6,314 nucleotides of DNA from an uncultured Pirellulaceae bacterium (GCA_947258905.1 CAMYKF010000084.1:1-6314), one strand, 5' to 3'; shown: positions 1-5,637, numbered from the stretch's first letter. Translations and numbers: made by a program. Notes: a model not told the origin generated them from the letters alone.

Positions 1-1
1 G

Positions 2-16
2 AATCCCTGCGGGATT
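2..16. other. Short hairpin at left edge
   Basis: AATCCC-TGC-GGGATT forms a perfect 6-bp stem with a 3-nt loop at the extreme left edge. There is no T tract on the plus side, and the minus side runs out of the window, so it cannot be called a terminator. The rest of 17-127 contains no gene I can support. A phrase 'gggtgagggcc' at 74-84 resembles the tail of the two-hairpin repeat found at 128-174 and 4575-4617. Confidence 0.25.
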
Positions 17-127
17 ATTGGATGTATCGAATTGTGTAGACACCAATGCTCGGGGGGAGGGTGCGCACAGGGCGGGTGAGGGCCAAAACGTCTTGACTCA
101 CCGATGACAGCGGCGGGTGGTCGACTC

Positions 128-174
128 GCCCTCATCCGGCGGCTACGCCGCCACCTTCTCCCCAAGGGAGAAGG
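128..174 (-). repeat. Two-hairpin dispersed repeat, copy 1
   Basis: Read on the minus strand, this begins 5 nt after the infC stop codon. It consists of CCTTCTCCC-TTG-GGGAGAAGG (perfect 9-bp stem, 154-174), a GT(GG) linker, GGCGGC-GTA-GCCGCC (perfect 6-bp stem, 138-152) and the tail GGATGAGGGC. A second copy in the opposite genomic orientation lies at 4575-4617. The hairpins could stop or stabilise the infC transcript, but no T tract follows, so terminator function is only an inference. The same phrase looks familiar from planctomycete and other genomes (recall, not searched). Confidence 0.75.
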
Positions 175-179
175 GTTAT

Positions 180-677
180 TCACTTCGGGGCGATCGTACA
201 GCTCATGCGACGCGACTGGGTGCTGGGCGGGCTTTCCACCTTGCCGTGCTCCTCCAGCATTTTGATAATGCCTTGCATCACCTTGCGTCCTTCCTCCATA
301 TGGGCCAGTTCGCGGCCGCGGAACATCACGGTCACCTGGACTTTGTCCTTGTGTTCGAGGAATCCGATGGCTTTCTTGACCTTGAAATCGATATCGTGCT
401 TGCCGGTCCTCGGTCGCACGCGGATTTCCTTGAGTTTGGTTTGATGAGACTTGCTCTTGTGTGATTTTTTGCTGCGCTCGTAGCGGAACTTGCCATAGTC
501 CATAATGCGGCAAACCGGCGGCGACGCATCCGGTGCGACTTCCACCAAATCCAGCTCTGCTTCTTTGGCTTTTTCCAACGCCTCCTTGGTTGGTATGACT
601 CCTAGCTGATTGCCTTGGGCATCAATTACACGAACAGGCGAGATGCGGATCTGTTCGTTCGTTCTGTACTGGTCGAT
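180..677 (-). CDS. infC: Translation initiation factor IF-3, AUC start
   Basis: IF3 binds the 30S subunit, keeps it apart from 50S and proofreads start codon and initiator tRNA. The 165-residue product covers the family: an N-domain with NEQIRISPVRV (7-17) and PPVCRIMDYGKFRYE (53-67), a lysine-rich linker (about 68-82), and a C-domain with KEIRVRP (83-89), FRGRELAH (119-126) and the terminal RRM..IAPK. The start is unusual. The frame is closed by TGA at 692-690, then reads AAG GAA CCA AAC ATC. No ATG, GTG or TTG occurs until a TTG at 578, which lies inside the conserved N-domain. ATC at 677-675 sits 6-7 nt after AAAGGAA, so I place the start there. E. coli infC starts with AUU and is autoregulated through it; AUC has been reported for the Myxococcus IF3 gene (recall). 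thrS lies upstream on the same strand, 315 bp away. No rpmI follows within the 179 bp before the window edge. Identity is very secure and the start is strongly supported. Confidence 0.96.
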   Translation of the reverse strand: MDQYRTNEQIRISPVRVIDAQGNQLGVIPTKEALEKAKEAELDLVEVAPDASPPVCRIMDYGKFRYERSKKSHKSKSHQTKLKEIRVRPRTGKHDIDFKVKKAIGFLEHKDKVQVTVMFRGRELAHMEEGRKVMQGIIKMLEEHGKVESPPSTQSRRMSCTIAPK

Positions 678-683
678 GTTTGG

Positions 684-690
684 TTCCTTT
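684..690 (-). promoter_or_regulatory. Ribosome binding site of infC (decides the AUC start)
   Basis: AAAGGAA on the minus strand lies 6 nt upstream of the ATC at 677-675. Its first base is also the last base of the in-frame TGA (692-690), so translation of the IF3 frame can only begin downstream of it. This Shine-Dalgarno sequence and its spacing are the main evidence for the non-AUG start. Confidence 0.75.
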
Positions 691-723
691 CAACAGGGAA
701 GGGGTTGGGAAAGTGGACTAACC

Positions 724-749
724 ACGCGGCAAACCATCGGCTGCCGCGT
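724..749 (-). other. Stem-loop in the infC leader
   Basis: ACGCGGCA-10 nt-TGCCGCGT forms a perfect 8-bp GC-rich stem on the minus strand. It starts 2 nt after the -10 box of the putative infC promoter, so it would lie at or close to the 5' end of the transcript, about 46 nt before the start codon. No T tract follows, so it is not an intrinsic terminator. It may stabilise the 5' end or bind a regulator. The function is inferred; the pairing is seen directly. Confidence 0.55.
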
Positions 750-751
750 TA

Positions 752-779
752 ATGATACGCTGCCTGCCCGCTCTTGCAA
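752..779 (-). promoter_or_regulatory. Putative sigma70 promoter of infC
   Basis: On the minus strand TTGCAA (779-774), a 16-nt spacer and TATCAT (757-752) resemble a housekeeping promoter. Initiation would be expected near 745 with a leader of roughly 68 nt before the AUC start. Its presence between thrS and infC suggests infC can be transcribed separately from thrS. Confidence 0.5.
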
Positions 780-846
780 ATCGCGGTATCGCGGAATCCC
801 GAAAAACAGGGGGGAGCGGGCCACCGGCCAGTTGGCTCGTCAATCA

Positions 847-976
847 GTAGCGGTGGCTTCCAGCCGCCGTTTCCAACTCCATTGCCCCTCGGTCAGAGAA
901 GTCGAAGATCCCGAATTTTGGGCGTGGCCGCAGGCCCCGGCGCAGGACCGCAACGGCGGCTGGAAGCCACCACTAC
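847..976. repeat. Long inverted repeat in the thrS-infC gap
   Basis: Arms 847-871 and 952-976 are reverse complements over 25 bp with one mismatch (core GGTGGCTTCCAGCCGCCGTT and its complement), separated by 80 bp. The spacer contains GTCGAAGATCCCG (901-913), which recurs exactly at 4438-4450. No reading frame here looks real. It could be a MITE-like or REP-like intergenic element or a very long stem-loop after thrS. The 'ggcttccagccgcc' phrase is familiar to me from planctomycete intergenic DNA, but I could not search. Confidence 0.7.
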
Positions 977-992
977 GCGCCTCGCGCCTGGC

Positions 993-3074
993 TCAATATT
1001 CATTTTCAACGCGATCGGCCGCCATCGACACTTTGCTCTTGTGCTTGACCCGCACCACGCGATCAGCCACCTCCTGTTGCAACTTGACAATCGCCTCGGC
1101 GACCGGCATCGCACCCAGATCGCCATCAATCCGGTCGCGTACCGAGACCGTATGGTTCTCCGCGTCCCGCGGCCCCACGATCAGCATGTAGGGAGTCATT
1201 TCCATCTGGGCATCGCGGATTTTCGCGCCCAGCTTTTCGCTGCGAAAATCCCCTGCGATTCGCAAACCGGCGTCCAGGAATTGCTGCTGAACCTGGCGTC
1301 CGTATTCCTCGCTCTTGTCGCTGACGGTCAGTACCCTGCCCTGATCCGGATTCAGCCATAACGGAAATGCACCGGCAAAATGCTCGATCAGCACGCCGAT
1401 AAACCGCTCCATCGAGCCAAACGGGGCCCGGTGGATCATCACCGGACGGTGCGGCTGGTTATCGGCGCCTATATAAGTAAGGTCGAATCGCTCGGGCAGG
1501 TTGTAATCGACCTGCACCGTACCCAGTTGCCATTCGCGGCCGATGCAGTCGCGGACGATGAAGTCAATCTTGGGACCGTAAAAGGCCGCTTCGCCTGGCT
1601 CCTCGGCAAACGGCCGCCCCAGACTGGCCGCCGCTTGCCGGCAGGCTTCCTCGGCGCGATCCCAGTTCTCCGGACTGCCGACGTATTTATCGCCATCCGG
1701 ATCACGCAAACCGACCCGCACCCGGTAGTCTTCCAGAGCCACGGTGCCCAAAACGATCTCCACCAGCTCGAGGCAGCCCTTCAGTTCGTCAGCCAATTGA
1801 TCGTCGGTCACAAACAGATGTGCATCGTCCTGGGTAAAACCGCGGACACGGGTCATGCCGCCGATCTCGCCCGACTGCTCCCAGCGATACACGGTCCCGA
1901 ACTCGGCCAGTCGAATGGGCAGGTCCCGATAGCTGCGTTGCTGAGACGCGTAGATCTTCACGTGCATCGGGCAGTTCATCGGCTTCAGCAAGTAGCCCTC
2001 GATGTCGCCTTCCTTCATCTGGTTGGACAGGTCGGCGCAGCTGCAGCCCTTTTCCACCAGCAAATTCAACTGGTCGCGCAATACGATCGGCGGATACTGG
2101 CTGTCCTGGTAATACGGGAAGTGGCCCGAAGTACGAAACAGATCCAGCTTGCCGATGTGCGGAGTCAGCACCTGCTCGTAACCCTGTCGAGTCAGGTGAC
2201 TGGCAATAAAGTCCTGCAACTTGTGTCGGATGAATGCGCCGCGAGGAGTCCACAGGATCAGGCCTTGTCCGACATCCTCGTCGATGTGATAAAAGCCCAG
2301 TCGTTTATTAAGCACTCGATGGTCGCGTTTTTTGGCTTCCTCGATATGCTCCAGATGTATATCGAGTGATTTCTGGTCAAAGAAAGCGGTGGCGTACAGC
2401 CGTTGCAATTGCGGACGCGATTCATCGCCTTTCCAGTACGCTCCGGCAATCGACAACAGCTTGAACGCGCCAATGGCACTTGGTTTGGGCACATGCGGAC
2501 CGCGACATAAATCGATGAATTCGCCCTGCTGGTAGAAAGAAAGGTTCGAGTGGTCGGCCAGCCCTTCCTCGATATGCTCGACCTTGAGCGGTTGTTCCAG
2601 ATCGCGGCAAATCTGAATCGATTCGTCACGTGAACGCTCGATGCGTTCAAACGGCTCGTCGAGCTCGATGATCTTCTGCATTTCGGCTTCGATCGCCGGG
2701 AATTCCTCTTCGCGAATGGGCTCGGGCGATTCGATGTCGTAATAGAATCCGCCTTCGATCGTCGGGCCAAACGCCAGTTGCACGCCTGGCTTGATCCGCA
2801 TTACTGCGCGAGCCATCACATGCGCGCACGAATGCCGCATGGTGGCCAGCGCGTACGGGTCCTTGCGAGTAATGATCCTCAGTTCGACTTCCGACCCGTC
2901 AATCACGTGATTGAGCGGGACGGCCCGACCAGCGACCTCGCCCCACAGGGCGTCCTTGGCCAGTCGTGAACCGATGCTTTTGGCGACTTTATGGACAGTG
3001 ACCGGCTTGTCGTATTCGCGAATGCTGCCATCGGGCAATTTGACGGAAACCAGTGCAGGTGATGCTTCTGAAAT
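993..3074 (-). CDS. thrS: Threonyl-tRNA synthetase, probable AUU start
   Basis: Charges tRNA-Thr with threonine in the cytoplasm. Numbered from the ATT at 3074, the 693-residue protein has a TGS domain (about 9-70, VSVKLPDGS), an editing domain with HSCAH (81-85) and DLCRGPH (188-194), and a class II catalytic core. The core shows motif 2 (RWEQSGEIGG...TRVRGFTQDDAH, 397-419), zinc ligands C368 (MNCPMH), H419 and H548 (IHRAPF), and motif 3 GSMERF (553-558). An anticodon-binding domain follows (about 575-680). Compared with E. coli (recall), about 26 extra residues including CSC (344-346) lie between GHF (317-319) and MNCP. Start choice: AGGAG at 3086-3082 lies 7 nt before ATT (3074-3072). The only nearby in-frame ATG (3143) has no ribosome binding site and overlaps a good promoter; starting there would add 23 hydrophobic-looking residues before the TGS domain. 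A CTG at residue 8 has no Shine-Dalgarno. infC follows downstream. Confidence 0.96.
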   Translation of the reverse strand: MSEASPALVSVKLPDGSIREYDKPVTVHKVAKSIGSRLAKDALWGEVAGRAVPLNHVIDGSEVELRIITRKDPYALATMRHSCAHVMARAVMRIKPGVQLAFGPTIEGGFYYDIESPEPIREEEFPAIEAEMQKIIELDEPFERIERSRDESIQICRDLEQPLKVEHIEEGLADHSNLSFYQQGEFIDLCRGPHVPKPSAIGAFKLLSIAGAYWKGDESRPQLQRLYATAFFDQKSLDIHLEHIEEAKKRDHRVLNKRLGFYHIDEDVGQGLILWTPRGAFIRHKLQDFIASHLTRQGYEQVLTPHIGKLDLFRTSGHFPYYQDSQYPPIVLRDQLNLLVEKGCSCADLSNQMKEGDIEGYLLKPMNCPMHVKIYASQQRSYRDLPIRLAEFGTVYRWEQSGEIGGMTRVRGFTQDDAHLFVTDDQLADELKGCLELVEIVLGTVALEDYRVRVGLRDPDGDKYVGSPENWDRAEEACRQAAASLGRPFAEEPGEAAFYGPKIDFIVRDCIGREWQLGTVQVDYNLPERFDLTYIGADNQPHRPVMIHRAPFGSMERFIGVLIEHFAGAFPLWLNPDQGRVLTVSDKSEEYGRQVQQQFLDAGLRIAGDFRSEKLGAKIRDAQMEMTPYMLIVGPRDAENHTVSVRDRIDGDLGAMPVAEAIVKLQQEVADRVVRVKHKSKVSMAADRVENEY

Positions 3075-3081
3075 GACAATT

Positions 3082-3086
3082 CTCCT
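3082..3086 (-). promoter_or_regulatory. Ribosome binding site of thrS (points to the AUU start)
   Basis: AAGGAGA on the minus strand contains AGGAG at 3086-3082, exactly 7 nt before ATT at 3074-3072. No ATG, GTG or TTG lies at a usable distance in frame; the next TTG is inside the TGS domain (KLPDG). Confidence 0.65.
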
Positions 3087-3129
3087 TGTATCGATCGTGC
3101 CCGCCCAAACAAATGGCGTGGCCGAACCC

Positions 3130-3157
3130 AGTATAAAGCTCATGACACACAGCGCAA
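3130..3157 (-). promoter_or_regulatory. Putative sigma70 promoter of thrS
   Basis: On the minus strand TTGCGC (3157-3152), a 16-nt spacer and TATACT (3135-3130) form a near-consensus promoter. Initiation is expected near 3123, giving a leader of about 48 nt before the ATT start. That is too short for a T-box. The upstream ATG at 3143-3141 lies in the spacer, so it would not be on this transcript. Confidence 0.55.
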
Positions 3158-3268
3158 ACGGCGGTTCGGTCAGGGGAGAGGGAAAAGGGATGAGGAAAGA
3201 GGACTCAGGCCCGGGGGCGTCGGCAGAACGCCATTTTGCAATTTGCACGCTCCCCACCTGTTCTGCTC

Positions 3269-3370
3269 TCCGCGCTTCCGCGTCTCGGCCCGACTGAACT
3301 CGCCGAAGTCCGCGAGCCTGTTACTTCCGCCTTCAAAATTCCCGCTCGACAATCTGCGGTTCCATTTTTC
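3269..3370 (+). repeat. Composite degenerate intergenic repeat, copy 1
   Basis: Two 8-nt units, CGCGCTTC and CGCGTCTC (3271-3286), are followed by CGCGAGCC (3311-3318), then CCTTCAAAATTC (3330-3341), CTCGAC (3345-3350) and GCGGTTCCATTTTT (3356-3369). The same elements occur in the same order at 5601-5673. The gap 3075-3444 also holds the phrase 'ggggagagggaaaaggga' (3174-3191) and the thrS promoter, and no gene. The relation to the other copy was seen by eye and is degenerate. Confidence 0.5.
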
Positions 3371-3444
3371 TGGCCGGCCATTATCCTGCGAGTTAAAATG
3401 GCGTCTCTTCCTGTCCCACTCACCATTTCCCACCGGGGTAACCC

Positions 3445-4350
3445 ATGCCCATCATCCTCGTCGTCGATGATACCGAGGTCGATCGCCAGTTGATTGGCGG
3501 CCTGATCCGCAAGGACATTGAATGGATTGTCGAATACGCGGAGAACGGCCAGGCCGCACTCGACCTGATGGAACACACTTCGCCCGATGTTGTCGTCACC
3601 GACCTGGTGATGCCGGAAATGGACGGCATCGAACTGGTGCGTCGCGCCAAGAAGTCGTACCCGCAAATCCCCGTGATTCTGGCAACGGGTCAGGGAAGTG
3701 AGGAAGATGCGGTCCGCGCCTTGAAAGCCGGTGCCGCCAGCTACGTTCCCAAGTCGGCGTTGGCCGACAGTCTCATGGATACGATTGATCAGGTCCTGCA
3801 TTTGGCGAATGAAGACGAACCGCAGGATCGCCTGATGCACTGCCTGACCCACACGCGGTATCAATTCAAAATGCCCAACGACCCGGCACTGATTCAGCCG
3901 CTAATCATTGTCGTGACCAGTTTAATGCAACAACTTGGCATGGGTGACGAGGCCATACGCAGGCATGTGGCCGTGGCATTGGAAGAAGCGTTGTTGAATG
4001 GCATGCTGCACGGCAATCTCGAGTTGCTGCCGTTTCAGGTCCAGCAAGCCAGGCACGAGCTGCATGAGAACGGGAGCAGCGACGTCGTGGCGACTCGAAT
4101 GCAGGAATCTCCCTACAAGGATCGTCACATCGTGTTTGGCGCTGACGTCAAGCCTCAGAAGGTGCAATTCATTGTGCGCGACCACGGCAAGGGATTCGAC
4201 ACCAGTAAACTTCCCACGCGGGAAGCGCTGGATCAGTTGTCGTCGGCCGAAGGCGGGCGTGGCCTGATGCTGATCGGCAACTTTATGGACGAAGTCGGCT
4301 TTAATGAATCCGGCACCGAAATCCAGATGGCCCTTAAGTCCAAAGCCTGA
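3445..4350 (+). CDS. Response regulator with C-terminal RsbW-like ATPase domain
   Basis: This is a two-domain cytoplasmic signalling protein of 301 residues. The receiver domain (about 1-120) has the acidic pair D8/D9, phospho-acceptor D53 (TDLVMPEMDG), T81 (ILAT) and K103 (VPK), all expected residues of an active receiver. The C-terminal half is a GHKL ATPase of the HATPase_c_2 (RsbW/SpoIIAB) type: N-box ALEEALLNGMLHGN (178-191, N185), G1 box DHGKGFD (246-252), G2 box GGRGLMLI (270-277). No dimerisation/phosphotransfer histidine domain or DNA-binding domain is visible. By family knowledge such a domain can bind ATP and phosphorylate an anti-sigma-factor antagonist or sequester a sigma factor; a phosphorylation-controlled switch is inferred. 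No partner gene is adjacent. The start ATG has only a weak GGGG 7 nt upstream. A possible -10 (TAAAAT, 3394-3399) lacks a clear -35. thrS is divergent and mtfA convergent, so it is probably monocistronic. Confidence 0.9.
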   Translation: MPIILVVDDTEVDRQLIGGLIRKDIEWIVEYAENGQAALDLMEHTSPDVVVTDLVMPEMDGIELVRRAKKSYPQIPVILATGQGSEEDAVRALKAGAASYVPKSALADSLMDTIDQVLHLANEDEPQDRLMHCLTHTRYQFKMPNDPALIQPLIIVVTSLMQQLGMGDEAIRRHVAVALEEALLNGMLHGNLELLPFQVQQARHELHENGSSDVVATRMQESPYKDRHIVFGADVKPQKVQFIVRDHGKGFDTSKLPTREALDQLSSAEGGRGLMLIGNFMDEVGFNESGTEIQMALKSKA

Positions 4351-4437
4351 ACCGGCTACCGCACATCTGTCAGGACTGCATTAATATCTACACAAATGAC
4401 CCGTGGCAAAATTCACCCTCCCGGGGAGTCAGGGGAG

Positions 4438-4487
4438 GTCGAAGATCCCGGCGCGCCGGGGGTCGGAACCGCGTGTACGAGGTTCCG
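4438..4487 (+). repeat. Palindrome and hairpin in the gap between convergent genes
   Basis: GTCGAAGATCCCG (4438-4450) is shared exactly with 901-913. It runs into the perfect 14-bp palindrome CCCGGCGCGCCGGG (4447-4460), followed by CGGAACC-10 nt-GGTTCCG (4464-4487, 7-bp stem). No T tract follows. It sits about 90 bp after the response regulator stop codon and may be part of a dispersed element. The whole gap 4351-4699 has no credible gene; long frames across it are repeat-driven or antisense to mtfA. Confidence 0.5.
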
Positions 4488-4530
4488 GGAAGGGCTTGGT
4501 CCTCGAGCCCCCTACTTCAGCCTTCGAAAT

Positions 4531-4567
4531 CAGCCTGCGAAATTCCTTGTTCGACATTCGACATTCC
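4531..4567 (+). repeat. 37-bp direct repeat, copy A (GTTCGACATTC family)
   Basis: A 37-bp segment starting CAGCCTGCGAAATTCC and containing GTTCGACATTCGACATTCC is repeated at 4653-4689 with one substitution. A degenerate partial unit (CAGCCTTCGAAAT, 4518-4530) immediately precedes it. Related, more diverged copies are at 3330-3366 and 5638-5670. Confidence 0.8.
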
Positions 4568-4574
4568 CTGCGCT

Positions 4575-4617
4575 CCTTCTCCCTCGGGGAGAAGGTGGCC
4601 GAAGGCCGGATGAGGGC
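4575..4617 (+). repeat. Two-hairpin dispersed repeat, copy 2
   Basis: CCTTCTCCC-TCG-GGGAGAAGG (perfect 9-bp stem, 4575-4595) is followed by GGCC-GAA-GGCC (4597-4607) and GGATGAGGGC. Compared with copy 1 at 128-174, the first stem is identical while the second has a different stem length (4 versus 6 bp) that stays fully paired. It is bracketed by the two 37-bp direct repeats. Confidence 0.75.
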
Positions 4618-4652
4618 CAATTTGCAATCTTCCTTTTACCGCGGCGACCCTT

Positions 4653-4689
4653 CAGCCTGCGAAATTCCTTGTTCGATATTCGACATTCC
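4653..4689 (+). repeat. 37-bp direct repeat, copy B (GTTCGACATTC family)
   Basis: This matches 4531-4567 at 36 of 37 positions (GATATT instead of GACATT). It ends 10 bp from the mtfA stop codon, so in transcripts of mtfA it would form the 3' untranslated region in antisense orientation. Confidence 0.8.
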
Positions 4690-4699
4690 GATCCTCAGC

Positions 4700-5473
4700 C
4701 TACCGCTTCCTCAATCCCCACCCTTTCACATCCGGGTTCACTTTAAAGTACTCCACCATCAACTCAAACAACTCTGGCATCGACTGCTGCATCCTCTCGG
4801 GCATTTCGAAAAACGTTTCGCTGGCTACGGCAAAGAATTCGGCCGGGCTGCTTGCCCCGTAGTGATCCAGCAGCACTCGCCGTCCCGCGATCGCGGCTCG
4901 TCCCAATTGTTCAAATTCCCGCGAGCAGACTTGTTGCCAGCGCTGGGCCGTCTCCGGATTATCAAACACCGGATTGCCGCCCATCTCGCCATCGAGTCCA
5001 TCCAGGCAGTGCGCGAACTCGTGCACGACCAGATTGCGACCGCCATTATTGCTGCGGGCCCCGGCCAGCACATCGGCCCAGGAGAGCACCACCGGGCCGC
5101 CTTGCCACGCTTGTCCGGCCAGCGGCCGGCCTTCCTCGACGACCATCCCGTCACGCATGGTGGCGCGCTGGAAAGCGGGATGGATCAGGATGGTGCGCAC
5201 GTTGTCGAAGTAGAAATCCTGCACGCCCAGCACCATCATGGCCGCTTGCGCCGCGATCGTGACCCGGATTTCGTCATTGATGGCCAATCCATCGCAGCCC
5301 TCCCAGTATTTTTCGGCGACGATGATCCTGGTCACGTCCTGCCAACGCAACCTCAGTTGTTCATCCGCCACGCGATATTGACGGACATTGAGGGTCAGCA
5401 CCTGGGACCATTGTGCCGGCCACGGCTGCTCCGCAATCCTGCGACGTTTTCTTCTTTTCAACCAGCCGAACAT
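4700..5473 (-). CDS. mtfA: MtfA-family zinc peptidase
   Basis: The 257-residue protein matches the M90/MtfA (former YeeI/DUF980) family. It has a basic N-terminus MFGWLKRRKRRR, QGGPVVLSW (124-132), the gluzincin-like motif HEFAHCLDGLDG (151-162) giving zinc ligands H151 and H155 and catalytic E152, and Y205 and E212 in YGASSPAEFFAV (205-216), matching the tyrosine and third zinc ligand of enterobacterial MtfA (recall). In E. coli MtfA is a cytosolic aminopeptidase that binds the repressor Mlc (DgsA) and so relieves repression of glucose PTS genes. No Mlc or PTS gene is in the window, so only the peptidase activity is safely inferred. The length is near the family norm (E. coli about 265). The ATG start has no recognisable Shine-Dalgarno, and repeat DNA lies only 7 bp upstream. 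Convergent with the response regulator; the gap between the stop codons is 349 bp. Confidence 0.92.
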   Translation of the reverse strand: MFGWLKRRKRRRIAEQPWPAQWSQVLTLNVRQYRVADEQLRLRWQDVTRIIVAEKYWEGCDGLAINDEIRVTIAAQAAMMVLGVQDFYFDNVRTILIHPAFQRATMRDGMVVEEGRPLAGQAWQGGPVVLSWADVLAGARSNNGGRNLVVHEFAHCLDGLDGEMGGNPVFDNPETAQRWQQVCSREFEQLGRAAIAGRRVLLDHYGASSPAEFFAVASETFFEMPERMQQSMPELFELMVEYFKVNPDVKGWGLRKR

Positions 5474-5480
5474 GCGAATA

Positions 5481-5549
5481 GGTAGTAGGTGGTAGGGAGT
5501 AGGTTGTTAACAGGCTGTAGATCGTAGGCCGTAGACTATAGACAGTAAA
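5481..5549 (+). repeat. Degenerate heptanucleotide tandem repeats
   Basis: Four 7-nt units (GGTAGTA, GGTGGTA, GGGAGTA, GGTTGTT; 5481-5508), a 6-nt break (AACAGG) and five more 7-nt units (CTGTAGA, TCGTAGG, CCGTAGA, CTATAGA, CAGTAAA; 5515-5549) are seen directly. The array begins 7 bp upstream of the mtfA start codon, so it occupies its leader or promoter region. It resembles in style the short tandemly repeated heptamers known from cyanobacteria; homology is not implied. Confidence 0.75.
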
Positions 5550-5570
5550 ACCAAAGCCCTTAACATATCC

Positions 5571-5624
5571 ATCCGTGCTATCCGTGCCATCCGTGGCCTA
5601 CGCGTCTCCGCGTCTTCGCGAGCC
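5571..5624 (+). repeat. Degenerate 9-nt then 8-nt tandem repeats
   Basis: Three 9-nt units (ATCCGTGCT, ATCCGTGCC, ATCCGTGGC; 5571-5597) are followed after CTA by three 8-nt units (CGCGTCTC, CGCGTCTT, CGCGAGCC; 5601-5624). In antisense translation these give peptides of the type ARMARIARMD and EDAETRR, which I recognise as common spurious 'hypothetical proteins', so no gene is called here. Confidence 0.7.
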
Positions 5625-5637
5625 ACCCCTCCTTCAA

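Noticed and set aside
180..578. TTG at 578 as the infC start
   Set aside because: It would delete the conserved IF3 N-terminal segment (NEQIRISPVRV to PTKEA), which is clearly encoded upstream in the same frame.
610..1361. Plus-strand frames of about 195 codons over the thrS-infC gap
   Set aside because: They combine the inverted repeat with antisense thrS sequence and have no recognisable domain.
1380..2369. 329-codon plus-strand frame
   Set aside because: It is entirely antisense to the conserved catalytic part of thrS, a typical shadow frame in GC-rich DNA.
3075..3129. T-box or tRNA-like operator in the thrS leader
   Set aside because: The leader from the inferred transcription start is only about 48 nt and shows no T-box sequence or antiterminator fold.
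993..3143. ATG at 3143 (or a longer frame from 3257) as the thrS start
   Set aside because: It has no ribosome binding site, overlaps the TTGCGC/TATACT promoter, and would add residues upstream of the TGS domain that resemble nothing in ThrRS. The longer frame runs through repeat-like DNA.
4403..5485. 360-codon plus-strand frame
   Set aside because: It crosses intergenic repeats and then runs antisense through mtfA, whose zinc motif and family match are unmistakable.
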